This document shows, one piece after another, positions 1 through 11,054 of a stretch of 64,000 nucleotides of DNA; within the stretch, counting starts at the first letter, position 1; the number at the start of each line of letters is the position of its first letter. The stretch is taken from contig JAPVLO010000083.1 in the NCBI GenBank assembly GCA_027257055.1, forward strand, positions 3,704,001 through 3,768,000. The letters run 5' to 3'. The notes under the pieces are model-generated. The model was given only the letters and a program-made list of their open reading frames with translations, searched no databases and was not told the DNA's origin. The position numbers and the translations under genes are program-made. This DNA is from Cephalopachus bancanus (Eukaryota; Chordata; Mammalia; Primates; Tarsiidae).

Positions 1-869
1 ACATAGATGTGCAAATTGTTTTTAATTTAATTTGTATTTTCTCCTTGTTTTCTACTCATCGGATCATAGAGTAGTAGAGTCAGAATTGGTGTCACTGACT
101 GGAACCACTAGAAACCTACTTCCACATACCCTTGAATAGAGAAGTCAATGTGCCCATGAACTCCTGTCCTTAAGTTTCAGTGGTAGGGCTGTTGGATAGG
201 TTCTACCTGTAGGCAATTTTATCCCCGAGAATAGAGTCCAATGCCATCTCCCCTTCAACTTAAGATCCACTGATAGCCTTAGATTTTACCCTATACTTAC
301 TCCTCAAAAAAAAAAAAGACACCTCAGCAAATCTAACTTTTTTATTCCAGAATTCCTGCTGCTTTGAAGCATTAGGACATCTGACACAGATCTTCAGAGG
401 GAAGACGTTTGGCAAGGTGGGTGGAGGGAGTGGTGTTGGAAGGGTATCTGGAGAAACAGATTCCATCTGGAAGTCTTATTATTAGATGTCTTTGTAGGAA
501 AATAGATGGTCTGGGGAGGAAAACTGTCTCAGTTCTTAACCATGTGGGAGGGTAGATGTGGGTGAAAGCAAAGTTAGTCTTTCGGGAATACAGAGCAAAA
601 AACTTAGTTTCATACTTGTCTGAGTTAATATGTATATACTATGAAGTGAAAAACTGTATAAGATATCCAAGGGAACTTTTAGTGATAATGATACAGCTAC
701 AAAATTATTTTTAAGGATTTAACTTGTTTTTTTAAGTAAAAAATTAAAAGTCACTTAAACAAATTTGTTATCATGTACGTCTAATTATAATTCATTTAGA
801 AAACAGCTGTTACTAGCTTGTAATGTGAAAGCAATTTGTTTTCTACAAAATGTGTAAGGGATAGGCCTA
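1..869. other. Single-copy-looking intergenic DNA
   Basis: AT-rich sequence without a convincing gene. The only longer reading frame (68 codons, minus strand, about 260-466) has no recognisable domain. No repeat family was recognised here with confidence. Confidence 0.4.
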
Positions 870-1310
870 ACTTCAGCAATATACAATGTGGTAGAGAGAT
901 TATAATAAAGTGATAAGGGATTTCAGAGTGTTGGTTTGGGTTTAAGATAACTGGGGAAGATATCTTGGAGGAGGTAGCATTTAAACTGGGATTTATAGTA
1001 TGGTCACATTTCAGCATGCCTGCTGGTAATGACTGGCATCCCAGGTAGAAGAAATATAGGTTGAAATAGCAAAGTTGCAAAAAAGTAAAATCAATGGGTA
1101 ATTCATTTTGGCAAAAGCATAGGGTGCAATATGAGAGGAGTGTGGACTAACCTGATAAGGTCTTGGAGGGACCTGTGCCAGACTAAGGAGTGTGAATTTC
1201 ATGTAATAGGGAGGCCTGGGAACCCTTTAAGCAGCAGAATTGAATGTTGGAGTGTTATATTAGGAAGGTAAATCTGATAGCAGGCTGGGTAGATCACCAG
1301 TAGAAGCGAT
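870..1310 (-). repeat. LINE L2 fragment, antisense
   Basis: The stretch reads like the antisense of the L2 coding region: phrases such as 'ggagggacctgtgccagactaaggag' in diverged form, a group about a recent increase in G-rich repeats, then 'gaaccctttaagcagcagaa' followed by 'aaggtaaatctgatagcaggctgg'. These correspond in order to recalled L2 antisense sequence. Divergence is high, so borders are approximate. L2 is an ancient mammalian LINE, long inactive. Confidence 0.4.
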
Positions 1311-1629
1311 GAAGAAAGCAAGGTAATGAGATCTCTCTTTATGCTGGGGGTTTAGCATAGGGCAGACTTAATGGATGTATAAACCAAAGGTAAGACGAGA
1401 GCAGAGAGGAAAATTGAAGGTAAAAATGATACTAACTTTTGAAAGGAATTTAAATTGAAACTTTAGTCTCAAATGTTGAAAGGAGGTATCAAGACTATGG
1501 AAGTGTTAGCCAACCCACATGCACCTACTCTGAGACCTGAAATAGGAGAAAAATAAGAAATTTAAAGTATACTTAAAAAATGCTAAAAGAGTAGATTTTA
1601 AACATTCTCCTCATACACACAATGATAAA

Positions 1630-1795
1630 TAGGTGAGGTGATGACTATTATAATTAGTTGATTTAATCTTTCTACCTTGTGTACATGTACCAAAACATCA
1701 CACTGTATCCCATAAATATATACAATTATATTTTTTTTGGTTCTGGCAATTCTTCCACCTCATATATACAATTATTATTTGTCATTTAAAAATGA
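1630..1795 (+). repeat. Old L1 3' end fragment
   Basis: Contains the usual end of old mammalian L1 3' UTRs: 'gtacatgtaccaaaacatca', then 'cactgtatcccataaatata' and 'tacaattattatttgtcatt'. A T-rich interruption around 1729-1760 splits it. Plus orientation, with no coding content left. Confidence 0.5.
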
Positions 1796-2053
1796 AATTT
1801 GTTAATTAACATTTTCAAAGATGTTGTGAAAGGTACCAATAAAGGTGCTAACTTCTGAGAGCAAGAGTTTCCTAGCATTGGCTTATATCTCCTGAGCCAC
1901 CTGCCAAATAAAACAAAAGCATGAATAAAAAATCTTTAATTATGACTTGGCTTTCATGTAAACATGAAAAATTCCGTCAAATGTGACTCAGCTTTAGAAA
2001 CATAGAAATTTTACTCCCTAGAAAACTCCTTGGTTTCCTATAACTTTAAGAAG

Positions 2054-2350
2054 AACAGGTTGGGTCGGTGGCTGTTCTTTGGGAGGCCGAGGCAAGTGGA
2101 TTGCCAGAGCCTGTGTGTTCAAGACCAGCCTGGGCAAGTTGGCAAGACCTTGTCTCTGCAATAAATCAAAAATTAGCCAGGCATGGTAGCACATGGCTGT
2201 AGTTCCAGCTACTTGGAGGCTGAGGCAGAAGGATCGCCTAAACCCAGCAGGTCGACACTGGGGTGGCCATGAGTGTGCCACTGCACTCCAGTCTAGGCAG
2301 AGTGAGACTCCAACTCAAAAATACAAAAACAAAACAAAACAAAAACCAGC
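2054..2350 (+). mobile_element. Alu SINE with a deletion in its left arm
   Basis: Dimeric 7SL-derived SINE. The left arm begins near 'ggttgggtcggtggctg' and then jumps to 'ttctttgggaggccgagg', so about 15 bp of the usual left-arm start are missing. The middle linker 'caataaatcaaaaattagcc' and the right arm ending 'gagactccaactc' precede a CAAAA-rich tail. The B-box region reads 'tgtgttcaagaccagcctgg', the older form rather than the tRNA-like form of the copies at 6454, 40021 and 51795. It is therefore an older member of this host's Alu lineage. Confidence 0.8.
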
Positions 2351-3737
2351 AACAACAACCTCCTATTGCAGTGAGAAACCTTGCTGCTTATTATAATAGT
2401 CTCAATCATTCTGCAGGCCCCAGCTTGAGAAGAACTGTCATAGATACTGCAGTTATTTCTCTCCTAGTTTTACAGAGATTTTTGTGAGAATAAATAAAAC
2501 AAGATGGTAGATGTAAAATGTTTCATCTATAAAGAGTTGCTATGTAGATATTATAGGTCTATAAAAAGTGCTATGTGGTTATTACAACATATCAGAATAA
2601 TCTGTGATTGGTTTTTTATTCTTTAAAATTTATATTCAACCATCTCACAAAAGAAATTGAAGCAGTTGTATATGGTTTATCATTTTTAAGAGAAGTGGGG
2701 AAAATAACTTTAAACTAAGCATAGAACACTGGTAATAATGGTGTCTGCCAAAATGACACCCTCAACACACTGTTGATATACACACAATTACAGCACTGGC
2801 AAATAGACCATCTGGGCTTGTCCAGGGAATAAACTATAGTTATTGCCTTTTGGGACATAGTAATGCCAGAACTTACCTATTGAGGTGAATCACTTATAGA
2901 GGTCATGCTCATATCCCAGATTTTGAGATCGACATTTTCTGACCACCAAGTGTCCATCCATCTAGTACTATTTGACTCAATCCCATATATACCTAGTTCT
3001 GTCATTCAAAAGGGGGAAATGTGGGAATTGGGAAAGGATCTATTTCAAATAATAACTACCAACTCCCATCACATCTCATATTGCATGACAGATTATCTAG
3101 TATACTTGGTAACGACAACAAAAGTATATTAAGTTTGGGAACATTGTTTGTTATCCCTGGATACATGTACAAGCTTTATTTTTTCAGAGTTGTAAGCCAG
3201 TAGATTTGTTTTCTAGTTTTTAGGATTCTTAAATTGCATTGACAAGTTTATAAATACATTAATAAGACATCCTAAAACTCTAAGAGGGTATGTTCTGAGT
3301 GGTTTATAAATATCACAATAAGCGCATATCATAGCTTCTTTCTTCAATCTGCTGTAAGATGGTTGATGAGTGCTAACTCTAATCCAGGATACTGTAATAA
3401 GTGTCTCTATTTATTTTCTTATAGCATTACCTCTATTTTTCTGACAAGGGTAAAAGTATGTACAATATTTTGTAAGTGAACCACTAATAAAATTTAAGTA
3501 TGTACAAATAGAAATTTATTTATTTTTCAGTAACAGAACTCAGTTCTTGCGTTTCATTTCTGCTGATGACAGAAAGCTTAATCTTGCCACATCAAGATAA
3601 ATTTAAGTTCTTTTTATTTTTCTTAGTGCTGCTTGGTTGTCTATTCACTCTAGAATTCGCTTCCTCTCAATTCTTCATTTATTTATGAGGATCATCTATA
3701 TTCTAGGAAGTTAATCCCCTGGCATTGGGGATTAACA
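2351..3737. other. Intergenic DNA, nothing recognised
   Basis: AT-rich sequence without a supported gene. Short reading frames at 2905-3132 and 3021-3203 lack any recognisable domain and overlap each other in different frames. No repeat recognised with confidence. Confidence 0.4.
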
Positions 3738-4990
3738 ACTAGAAGAAAACATTGGGAAAACACTACAGGACATTTGTGTGGGCAAAGATTTTTTTGGGCA
3801 AAACCTCAAAAGCACTGGCAAAAAACCAAAAACAGACAAATGGTATTAAATGAAGCTAAAAATCTTCTGCACAACAAGGGCAACAACTAACAAAATGAAG
3901 AGACAACCTACAGTTTGGGAGAAAATTTGTGCAGACCATTCATCCTACAAGAGATTAATAACCATAATATATAAGGAACCCAAATAACCCAACAGCAAAA
4001 CAGCAAATAATTCAATTTAAAAACAGTCAAAAGACCTGAACAGACATTTCCCAAAAGAAGACACACAAAAGGTCAACAGATATATTTAAAAAGGTTCTCA
4101 ACACCACTAATCATCAGGGAAATGTAAGTCAAAACCACAATGAGGTATCATTTCTCTTTAGTTAGAATAACTGTTATCAAAATGACAAAAAATAACAAGT
4201 GCTGCCAAGGATGGGGAAAAAAGGGAACTCTTTGTACACTGTCAATAGGAATGGAAATCGGTAAGAGCATTATGAAAAACAATATAAAAGTTTTTCAAAA
4301 AACTAGAAATAGAACTACCATATGACTCAGCAATCCCATTGCTGGTTATATATCCCCCAAAAAGAAAATTCGTATATCAAAGAGATAGCTGCATTTTCAG
4401 GTTTTTTTGCAGCACTATTCACAATAGCCAAAATATGCAATCAGTGTCATCAATGGATGAATAAATAAAGAATGTATGGTATATATACACAACGGAATGG
4501 TATTCAGCCATAGAAAAGAATGAAATCCTGTCATTTGCAGCAACATGAATGGGACTGGAACTGGGGGTCATTACAACAAGTGAAATAAGCCAGGCACAGA
4601 AAGAAAAAACATTTCATATTCTCACTCACATGTGGGAGCTGAGGAAAAAGGGGATCTCATGAAAGAAGAGCGTAGAATCGCATTTACCAGAGAAAGGGAA
4701 GAAGGGAGGGAGAGATGAAGAGAAGTTGGTTAATGGATAGAAAAATACAGTTAGATGATAGGAGTAAGCTCTAGTATCCAACAGTACAGTAGAGACATTA
4801 TAGTTAACAATAATTTATTGGATTTTTCAAAATAGGCAGAAGAGATGAATTATATTGCTTTTAACATAAATAAAAGATGAATATTTGTGGTAGTAGATAT
4901 CCTAATTACCTTAATTTGATCACTACACATTGTTTACATGTATCAAAATATTACATGTACCCTTTCAAATATGTACAACTATGATACATC
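3738..4990 (+). mobile_element. 5'-truncated old L1 (end of ORF2 and 3' UTR)
   Basis: The sequence follows the last part of mammalian L1 ORF2 in order: the 'gaagaaaacattgggaaaa' region, 'aaaagacctgaacagacatt', 'aagtcaaaaccacaatgagg', 'ctagaaatagaactaccata', 'cacaatagccaaaat', then the C-terminal 'gaatggtattcagccatag'. It ends in the 3' UTR with 'tgtaccctttcaaatatgta' near 4960-4985. Frameshifts are spread through it, and the longest open stretch is 61 codons at 4140-4325. The divergence marks an older L1 than the copies at 7952, 25868 and 38937, whose 3' ends differ. It abuts the Tigger relic that follows. Confidence 0.8.
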
Positions 4991-5029
4991 AACAAAACAT
5001 ACAAAGAAGAAAGAAAAAGTAAATTCATT

Positions 5030-5725
5030 ATATGAATACTTAAAGAAAAAGAAAGGTGAAGAATTTATAGCTGAGGAATTTAATGCCAGCAAAGGATGAC
5101 TTGATAAGTTTATAAAGAAGTTTGCCTTTAAAAATGTCAAGATAACAGAAGAAGCAGCTTCATCAGCCAAGAGGCAGCAGGCAAGTTCTCAGATACTATT
5201 AAGAAAATCATTGAGAAAAAAGAATATCTGTCTAAACAGGTTTTTAATGCAGACAAAAGTGCCCAAAACATATCACAAAATACATGTATTAGGAAGAGAA
5301 GGAAGCATCAGGATTTAAGGCAGAAAGGGATAAGCTAACTCTGTTTTGTGCAAATGCAGTTGAGTTTATGATCAGAACTGTCCTTATCTATAAAACTGCT
5401 AGTTCTCAAGACTTAAATGGAAAAGATAAACACCAGCTGCCAAACTTTTGGTTGTAAAAGAATTTCTGGACAATAAGAACCCTTTTTTGGATTATTTCCA
5501 TCAATGTTTTGTCCCTGAAGTCAGGAAGTACCCTGCCAGTAAAAGCTTATCTTTTAATGTTCTTTTAACAATAAACAATGCCACTGGCCACCCAGGACTC
5601 CATGGGTACTGATGGTGTTAAAGTGGTCTACTTGCCCCAGACATAATGTCTTTAATTCAACCTCTAGCTGAATGTTGTATTATGTGTTGTGGCATGTTCA
5701 AAGATATTTTACAAAGAATATGATT
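5030..5725 (+). pseudogene. Tigger1-like (pogo superfamily) transposase relic
   Basis: Conceptual translation across several frames gives the order of segments expected for a pogo/Tigger transposase: a block ending in I-T-E-E-A-A-S (about 5144-5165), then K-K-I-I-E-K-K-E-Y and the catalytic-aspartate segment V-F-N-A-D-K-S (about 5240-5262), then G-F-K-A-E-R-D-K-L-T (5310-5340), F-C-A-N-A-V, G-K-D-K-H-Q-L-P (5420-5445) and T-S-L-I-Q-P-L (5650-5670). In live members this DDE/D enzyme cuts and pastes the element in the nucleus. Here stops and frameshifts break it into at least four pieces, and the DNA-binding N-terminus is missing or unrecognisable. It directly follows the L1 tail at 3738-4990. 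The family call rests on motif order recalled from human Tigger1. Confidence 0.75.
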
Positions 5726-6453
5726 TTAAAATCTATAATTATATCATGAACAATCCATTCTCCTAGTTTTATAATTTTCTAGTCATGAATTAATAATCAC
5801 TCAGTTTTGCTGAGGAGAAATACCAATAATTTCTTGTGAAATATTTAACACTAGACAGTATAATCTCACAAGGTGTCCTCCAATGTAAATGGGCTGCTGT
5901 ATATATCTCTAAGGTTACTAGAAGAGGGCTGACCTATAAGCGAAGGTATTTTATCTAATGAGTTACATTTTGGAAAATACCTACCAAACAAGAGTTTATT
6001 TGTAACTTAATATTGAAGAGATTTTTTTTTCTTTTGGGTAATACGTAGATACAATAAAAATTAATTTTTAGAGCTTCTTCCAACTGCTATGACAAAAACG
6101 AACTAGTTAACTCATATAAAGTAAGACATGTTGTATGCTCCATTGAAAATACATGTTTAAGGTGACAGAACAACATGCATTCAATCCTTCTAAATAATCA
6201 TTAGAATTTTGAGATAAGAAGCAGAGTGAGATTAAAAAAAAAAAAAACCTCTTATGTGCCAGGTACTGAGGCACTGAGATAAAAGGATGTGAGACCATGA
6301 GATTCTATCCTGGAGTTAGAACTTTGGGAACACCTTTCAGGTAAAATGATCTTTAATCTTGGACCTGAAAAAGGAATGGGGTTTACCAAAGTAAGAGTAA
6401 AGAGAAAGGAGCAGGTTGCTGTAGTTTTCTAAAAAGTGCAATAATATGTATAA
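5726..6453. other. Intergenic DNA with a possible L2/MIR scrap
   Basis: Mostly unrecognised AT-rich DNA. Around 6250-6310 'gtgccaggtactgaggcact' resembles the 'tgtgccaggcactg' core shared by MIR and L2 ends, interrupted by the Alu that follows. No gene seen. Confidence 0.3.
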
Positions 6454-6742
6454 GTGGCTCAGCCTGTAATCCCGTGCCTTTGGGAGGCTGAGGTGAGTGA
6501 ATTGCCTGAGCCCGCGGGTTCGATACCCGCCTGGGCAACTTGGCGAGACCTCATCTCTACAATAAATCAAAAATTAGCCAGGTGTGGTAGCGCACGCCTG
6601 TAGTTCCAGCTACTTGGAAGTCTGAGGTGGAAGGATCACCGGGGCCCAGCAGGTCGAGGCTGCGGTGGCCGGGAACGGCCACTGCACTCCAGTCTGGGTG
6701 ACAGAGTGAGAGTCCAACTCAAAAAAAAAAAAAAAAAAAAAT
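6454..6742 (+). mobile_element. Alu SINE with tRNA-like B box
   Basis: Nearly complete dimer starting at 'gtggctcagcctgtaatccc' (the first ten or so bases are absent) and ending in 'gagtccaactc' plus 22 A. The left arm contains GCGGG TTCGATA CCCGC at 6514-6530, a perfect 5-bp stem with a 7-nt loop like a tRNA T-arm. The linker retains 'gggcaacttggcgagacc', the longer form that distinguishes this copy from those at 40021 and 51795. No clear TSD. Confidence 0.9.
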
Positions 6743-7232
6743 GTAGCAAGGCTATCTGGTAATAAGAATTTAACATTTCTTAATTTTCCCCTTTTTTCTC
6801 CTTTTTAAACTACATCGATAAAAAGCCAGTAAGTGGAGTGAAACAAGGTCAATGCCTCCGCTGGTAGAAAGGGGAGCCATGGTGACCAAGAACAAAGGAG
6901 ACTGAAATGGTGTTGAAATGGTGTTCAGAGGAGACTGAAAGGGAATTAGAGATATTAGTGTAAGTCATGGTTTTAAGTGTAAATGAATGCATACATAGGT
7001 ATGATAGATGTGGGGAAATGTACATGTAAACATGCATGTGCACATGTGTATATATTATAGATTTACTCACACATATACACACATATGCAAACACACAAAC
7101 ATACACATACATTCCCTAACTCTCTTCAGTGAGAACATACCCGGAGACAACAATAACTTGAGTAATGAATGTGTCTAGTGTTCAGAACATGTTTTCTGAT
7201 TACCGTTTTCCTCTAAAATTAACCAGAGCTTC

Positions 7233-7289
7233 GGGTTCCCTCCAACTGTGGGAGGTTTTCTCTCCTCTCAATAAACCCTGTTTTCTCAA

Positions 7290-7337
<48 letters not shown>

Positions 7338-7342
7338 TACAA
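7233..7342 (+). mobile_element. Retroposed LTR end with poly(A)/TA tail
   Basis: A segment of about 55 bp, 'gggttccctccaactgtggg' through 'ctctcaataaaccctg' and 'ttttctc', looks like the R region of a class I endogenous retrovirus LTR, including its AATAAA polyadenylation signal. It is followed by a run of A and then a (TA)n/(CA)n tract. The whole insert is flanked by a perfect 13-bp direct repeat, taaccagagcttc, at 7220-7232 and 7343-7355. An A tail plus a 13-bp TSD is the mark of L1-type retroposition, not of retroviral integration (4-6 bp TSD, no A tail). A related sequence without A tail lies at 12495-12580. Confidence 0.75.
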
Positions 7343-7419
7343 TAACCAGAGCTTCTTGGACTTAAGCAAGGAAAATAAAAACAATGAGCCTGGGTTATCT
7401 TTTTTGTGCCAGCAAACAG

Positions 7420-7951
7420 ATAACTGCCTAAAGAATGTTGGGGACTTGTTAGAAGGACACAGGGGGCAACTTAAAGGGGATTACACTGCCCAAATATGAG
7501 ATAATTAGAATAACAAAATAAATTATGATTGTAATGTATTGAATAAAATAGAAACCCATGGTAATAAAGAAATACAAATATTGAAAGTTTCATAAGGAAC
7601 TGTATATTTACACAGTCTCAAATTACCCCCTACAAAATACGTATTAATTTCAAAGAAATTATTCTCAATTGAGAAGTCTGGCAGACACCACTTTATCAAA
7701 GTTAACATTACAAGTAATATTAAAAATTGAAATCACATACCAACCGCTAGAAAGCAAAAGCAAGGGAAGCAAAGCATCACTTCTATAATATGCCAACTGA
7801 ATATGCCTAACCTGAATAAAGAAATAAGATCTAATTTAGAGCATTCTTTAAAAGAATGGCCTATAATCTTCAAAACAGCTGATGTCATGGAAATCAAGGA
7901 AAGACTCAGGAACTCTTCCAGACTAAAGAAGACTAAAAAGACATCTGAAAG
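7420..7951 (+). repeat. Ancient interspersed repeat, probably L1 3' UTR
   Basis: Text such as 'gatgtcatggaaatcaagga', 'aagactcaggaactcttcca' and 'gactaaagaagactaaaaag' resembles a recalled old L1M 3' UTR. The younger L1 starting at 7952 inserted into its 'aaaaagacatctgaaag' motif, which is duplicated after that L1 ends (10494-10510). No coding capacity. Confidence 0.45.
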
Positions 7952-9230
7952 GCTGGGTAAACATCCAACAAAAAAAGAGAACTACAGGCCAATATCCCTT
8001 ATGAACATAAATGCAAAAATCCTCAACCAGATTCTAGCAAATCAGATATAAAAACACATCTCAAAAATCATCCGCCATGACCAAGTAGGCTTCATCCCCA
8101 GGATGCAGGGCTGATTTAACATTCTCAAGACCATAAATATAATTCAATACAACAGATTTAAACACAAGAATCACATGATTATCTCATTTGGTGCAGAAAA
8201 CACTTTTGATAAAATCCAGCATCACTTCTTGATAAAAACCCTCAAACACGTAGGTATAAAAGGAACATACCTCAAAATAGTAAGTGCCATCTACAATAAA
8301 CCCACAGATAACATACTGCTAAATGGACAGAAACTGGGAACATTTCCCCTGAAAACTGGAGCAAGACAAGGCTGCCACCTCTCATCCCTCTTGTTCAACA
8401 GTGTGTTGGAAGTCCTAGCTTGGGCAATTAGACAAGAAAAAGAAATTGGGGGTATGCAAATAGGAAAAGAGGAAGTCAAGTTATCCCTCTTTGCTGATGA
8501 TATGATCCTATACCTTGAAAATCCAAGAGAATCTGTCAAAAATCTGCTTGCACTGATAAAGGACTTTGGGAAAGTCTCAGGGCACAAAATAAATGTGCAA
8601 AAGACAGTTGTATTCCTTTACACCAACAACAAGCAGGCAGAGATCCAAATTAAAGGCACATTTCCATTCACAATAGACACAGAAATAAATGAAATACCTC
8701 AGCATCTTCCTAACCAGAGAAGTGAAAGAACTTTATGATGAGAACTACAAAACACAGCTCAAAGAAATCCAAGAAGACATAAACAAATGGAAAAATATTC
8801 AGTGCTCATAGATAAGAAAAATCAACACTGCTAAAATGTCTATCCTACCAAAAGCAATCTACAGATTCAATGCAATACCCATTCAATTACCAACATTATT
8901 CTTCTCCGACTTGGAAATGACAATACAGAAATTCATATGGAAACATAAACAACCACGAATAGCCAAAACAATCTTTAGCAAAAGAAGCAAAGCAGGAGGC
9001 ATCACATTTCCAGACTTCAAACTTTACTATAAGCTTACAATAATCAAAACAGCCTGGTATTGGTACAAGAACAGGCACATAGACCAATGGAACAGGATAG
9101 AGATTCCAGAAGCAAAGGCTCAATTTTTCAACCAACTCTCTTTGACAAAGCCTCCAATAACAACCACTGGGGAGAGGAAAACCTATTCAGTAAATGGTGT
9201 TGGGAAAACTGGCTGATCATATCAGAAGAT
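7952..9230 (+). pseudogene. L1 ORF2 reverse transcriptase remnant
   Basis: Pieces of L1 ORF2p, the enzyme that copies L1 RNA into DNA at the nick by target-primed reverse transcription. Readable blocks are [10 protein letters not shown] (7980-8010), then after an in-frame stop at 8048-8050 the segment opening at 8175, with R-Q-G-C-H (8364-8380) and the catalytic F-A-D-D box at 8490-8501. A third block from 8836 carries [10 protein letters not shown] and K-F-I-W-K-H. The F-A-D-D box is intact, but the earlier catalytic aspartate segment (normally D-A-E-K-A-F-D) reads G-A-E-N-T-F-D, so an active-site aspartate has become glycine. Stops and frameshifts, plus a deletion near 8697-8712, rule out function. 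Confidence 0.85.
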
Positions 9231-9598
9231 TGAAAGAGGACCCCTACCTATCACCATACACAAAAATGGATCAAAGACCTAAACGTGAAACCTCAAACTC
9301 TAAGAATCTTAGAAAACGCAGGAGACACCGTTATGGAAATTGAAACTGGCAACCAATTCCTGATCGGAACCCTAAGTGCCCATACCATAAGAAATAAGAC
9401 AAACAAATGGAACTTCATCAAACTGATGAGCTTCTGCAAAGCAAAAGAAATCATCAAGAGAGCAGGGAAACAGCCCACAGAATGGGAAAAAAAATATTTG
9501 CAACTGTTTATCTTGTCAAGGGCCTAACATCTAGGATCTACGAGGAAGTCAAAGTGCTGAAAGAAAAAAAGAACAGCCCCATTAAAAAGTGGGCAAAA

Positions 9599-9679
9599 TA
9601 CACCTCATCAACAAGGGTACCTGCATAATCAATGTTTGTATATCTAATCCTGACTTGTACCATATATCTTAAAAAAAAT
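9599..9679 (+). mobile_element. 81-bp L1 3' tail nested inside an L1
   Basis: Within ORF2-tail sequence a short block 'tacacctcatcaacaagggt' to 'cttgtaccatatatctt' plus eight A interrupts the reading 'aaagtgggcaaaa/gacatgaatagac'. This block is a copy of the end of this host's L1 3' UTR. Flanking tgggcaaaa at 9590-9598 and 9680-9688 is the TSD. One of the shortest L1 insertions one could recognise. Confidence 0.8.
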
Positions 9680-10510
9680 TGGGCAAAAGACATGAATAGA
9701 CAGTTCTGAAAAGAAGATATACGGGTAGTCAACAGAAACATGAAAAAGTGCTAAGTCTCACTAATCATCAGAGAAATGCAAATGAAAACCACATGGAGAT
9801 ACCACCTAACCCCAGTAAGAATGGCCATCATTAATAAAACAAAAAACAATAAATGCTGGCGAGGATGTGAAGTAAAAGGAAAGCTTCTACAGTGCTGGTA
9901 GGAATGCAAACGAGTGCAACCTCTTTTGAAGACAGTGTGGGAATTTTTGAAAGAACTAGAAATAGATCTTCCATATGACCCAACAATATTCCCTCTATTG
10001 GGATTATTGCTAGAGGAACTCAGATCATTCTACAAAAAAGATACCTGCACATGTATGTTTGTTGCAGCTCTATTCACAATAGCAAAAACATGGAACCAAC
10101 CATACTGCCCACTGAAGCTGGACTGAATAAAAAAAATGTGCTACATATACACAATGGAATATTATGTAGCCATAAAGAAAGACAAACATATGGACTTCAC
10201 AGCAACTTGGATGCATTTGGAATTGACCATACTCAGTAATCTATCACAGAAACAAAGATGTTCTCACTCATAAGAGGACCATGAGCAATGATCATACTAT
10301 AAGGAAGAGATTGGCAGTAGTGGGAAACTACCAGGGCATGGGGGTGGGATTGGCAGTTAAGAAAAACTACTAGGGAAGGAAGGACACACCTCATCAACAA
10401 GGGTGTCTGCATAATCATCGTTTGTATACCTAACCCTGAATTGTAACCCACATCTTTAAAATAATTTAAAAAAAGATTCAAGTATGAAAAAAAAAAAAGA
10501 CATGTGAAAG

Positions 10511-11054
10511 AAACATATAGGTGGTACTTCTTCATAGTAGCTGAATGAATTTCTCTGAAAAAATCTCTCCTTTATAAAAGCAATGAGGAACCTGGAAAAA
10601 TTTATCAGAATCATGTTTTTCAAAACTCTTAAATTTAACCAAAACTTGCAATAATCTAAAAAGTATTTTTTAAAGCTAAAACTTGGTAAGAAAATTAAGA
10701 TTTATATATGGCATTTTAACTTTAACAAACAGCAGCACCGCAAACGTAGTAGATGATAAACATCATCCTAACTAGACAGGGCAGGACAGGTCTGGAGCTT
10801 TAAGAGCTCTGTTCAGAGAATGATTACTATTTGACCTGTCTCTAAGCTTTGTGGTAAAGCTCCATTCACAGAGATTGTTATTTGATACGATTTGAAGTTC
10901 ACTCAGTAGGAAGGAGTGTTTGTTCAAAATATTAAGTGACAATTAATTAACACGACAACTGCCCTAAGGAAGCAAAAAACACAGGATCATAACTTGAGAT
11001 ATGATGTGTGAATTCAAGAAGCACTATCTAAGGAGAATTTGCTATCGAATACTT
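10511..11054. other. Intergenic DNA, nothing recognised
   Basis: No reading frame with a recognisable domain and no repeat recognised with confidence. It should continue the ancient element interrupted by the L1 at 7952-10493. Confidence 0.35.

Larger units (their letters stand above)
7952..10493 (+). mobile_element. 5'-truncated L1 with degenerate ORF2 and 3' UTR
   Basis: Truncated LINE-1 starting inside the reverse transcriptase domain and running to an A tail at 10484-10497. It is flanked by a 17-bp direct repeat with one mismatch (aaaaagacatctgaaag at 7935-7951, aaaaagacatgtgaaag at 10494-10510), which defines both ends. The 3' UTR has the lineage-typical 'gggtgtctgcataatcatcg' and 'gtaacccacatctttaaaat'. 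A second, 81-bp L1 tail sits inside it at 9599-9679. Its RT remnant is described separately. Downstream it retains the C-terminal ORF2 text 'tggaaacataaacaaccacg' (8938-8957) and the cysteine-region segments in broken frames. Confidence 0.9.

Noticed and set aside
6514..6530. Possible true tRNA gene because of the T-arm motif
   Set aside because: There is no acceptor stem, D-arm or anticodon arm around it; the surroundings are unmistakably Alu.
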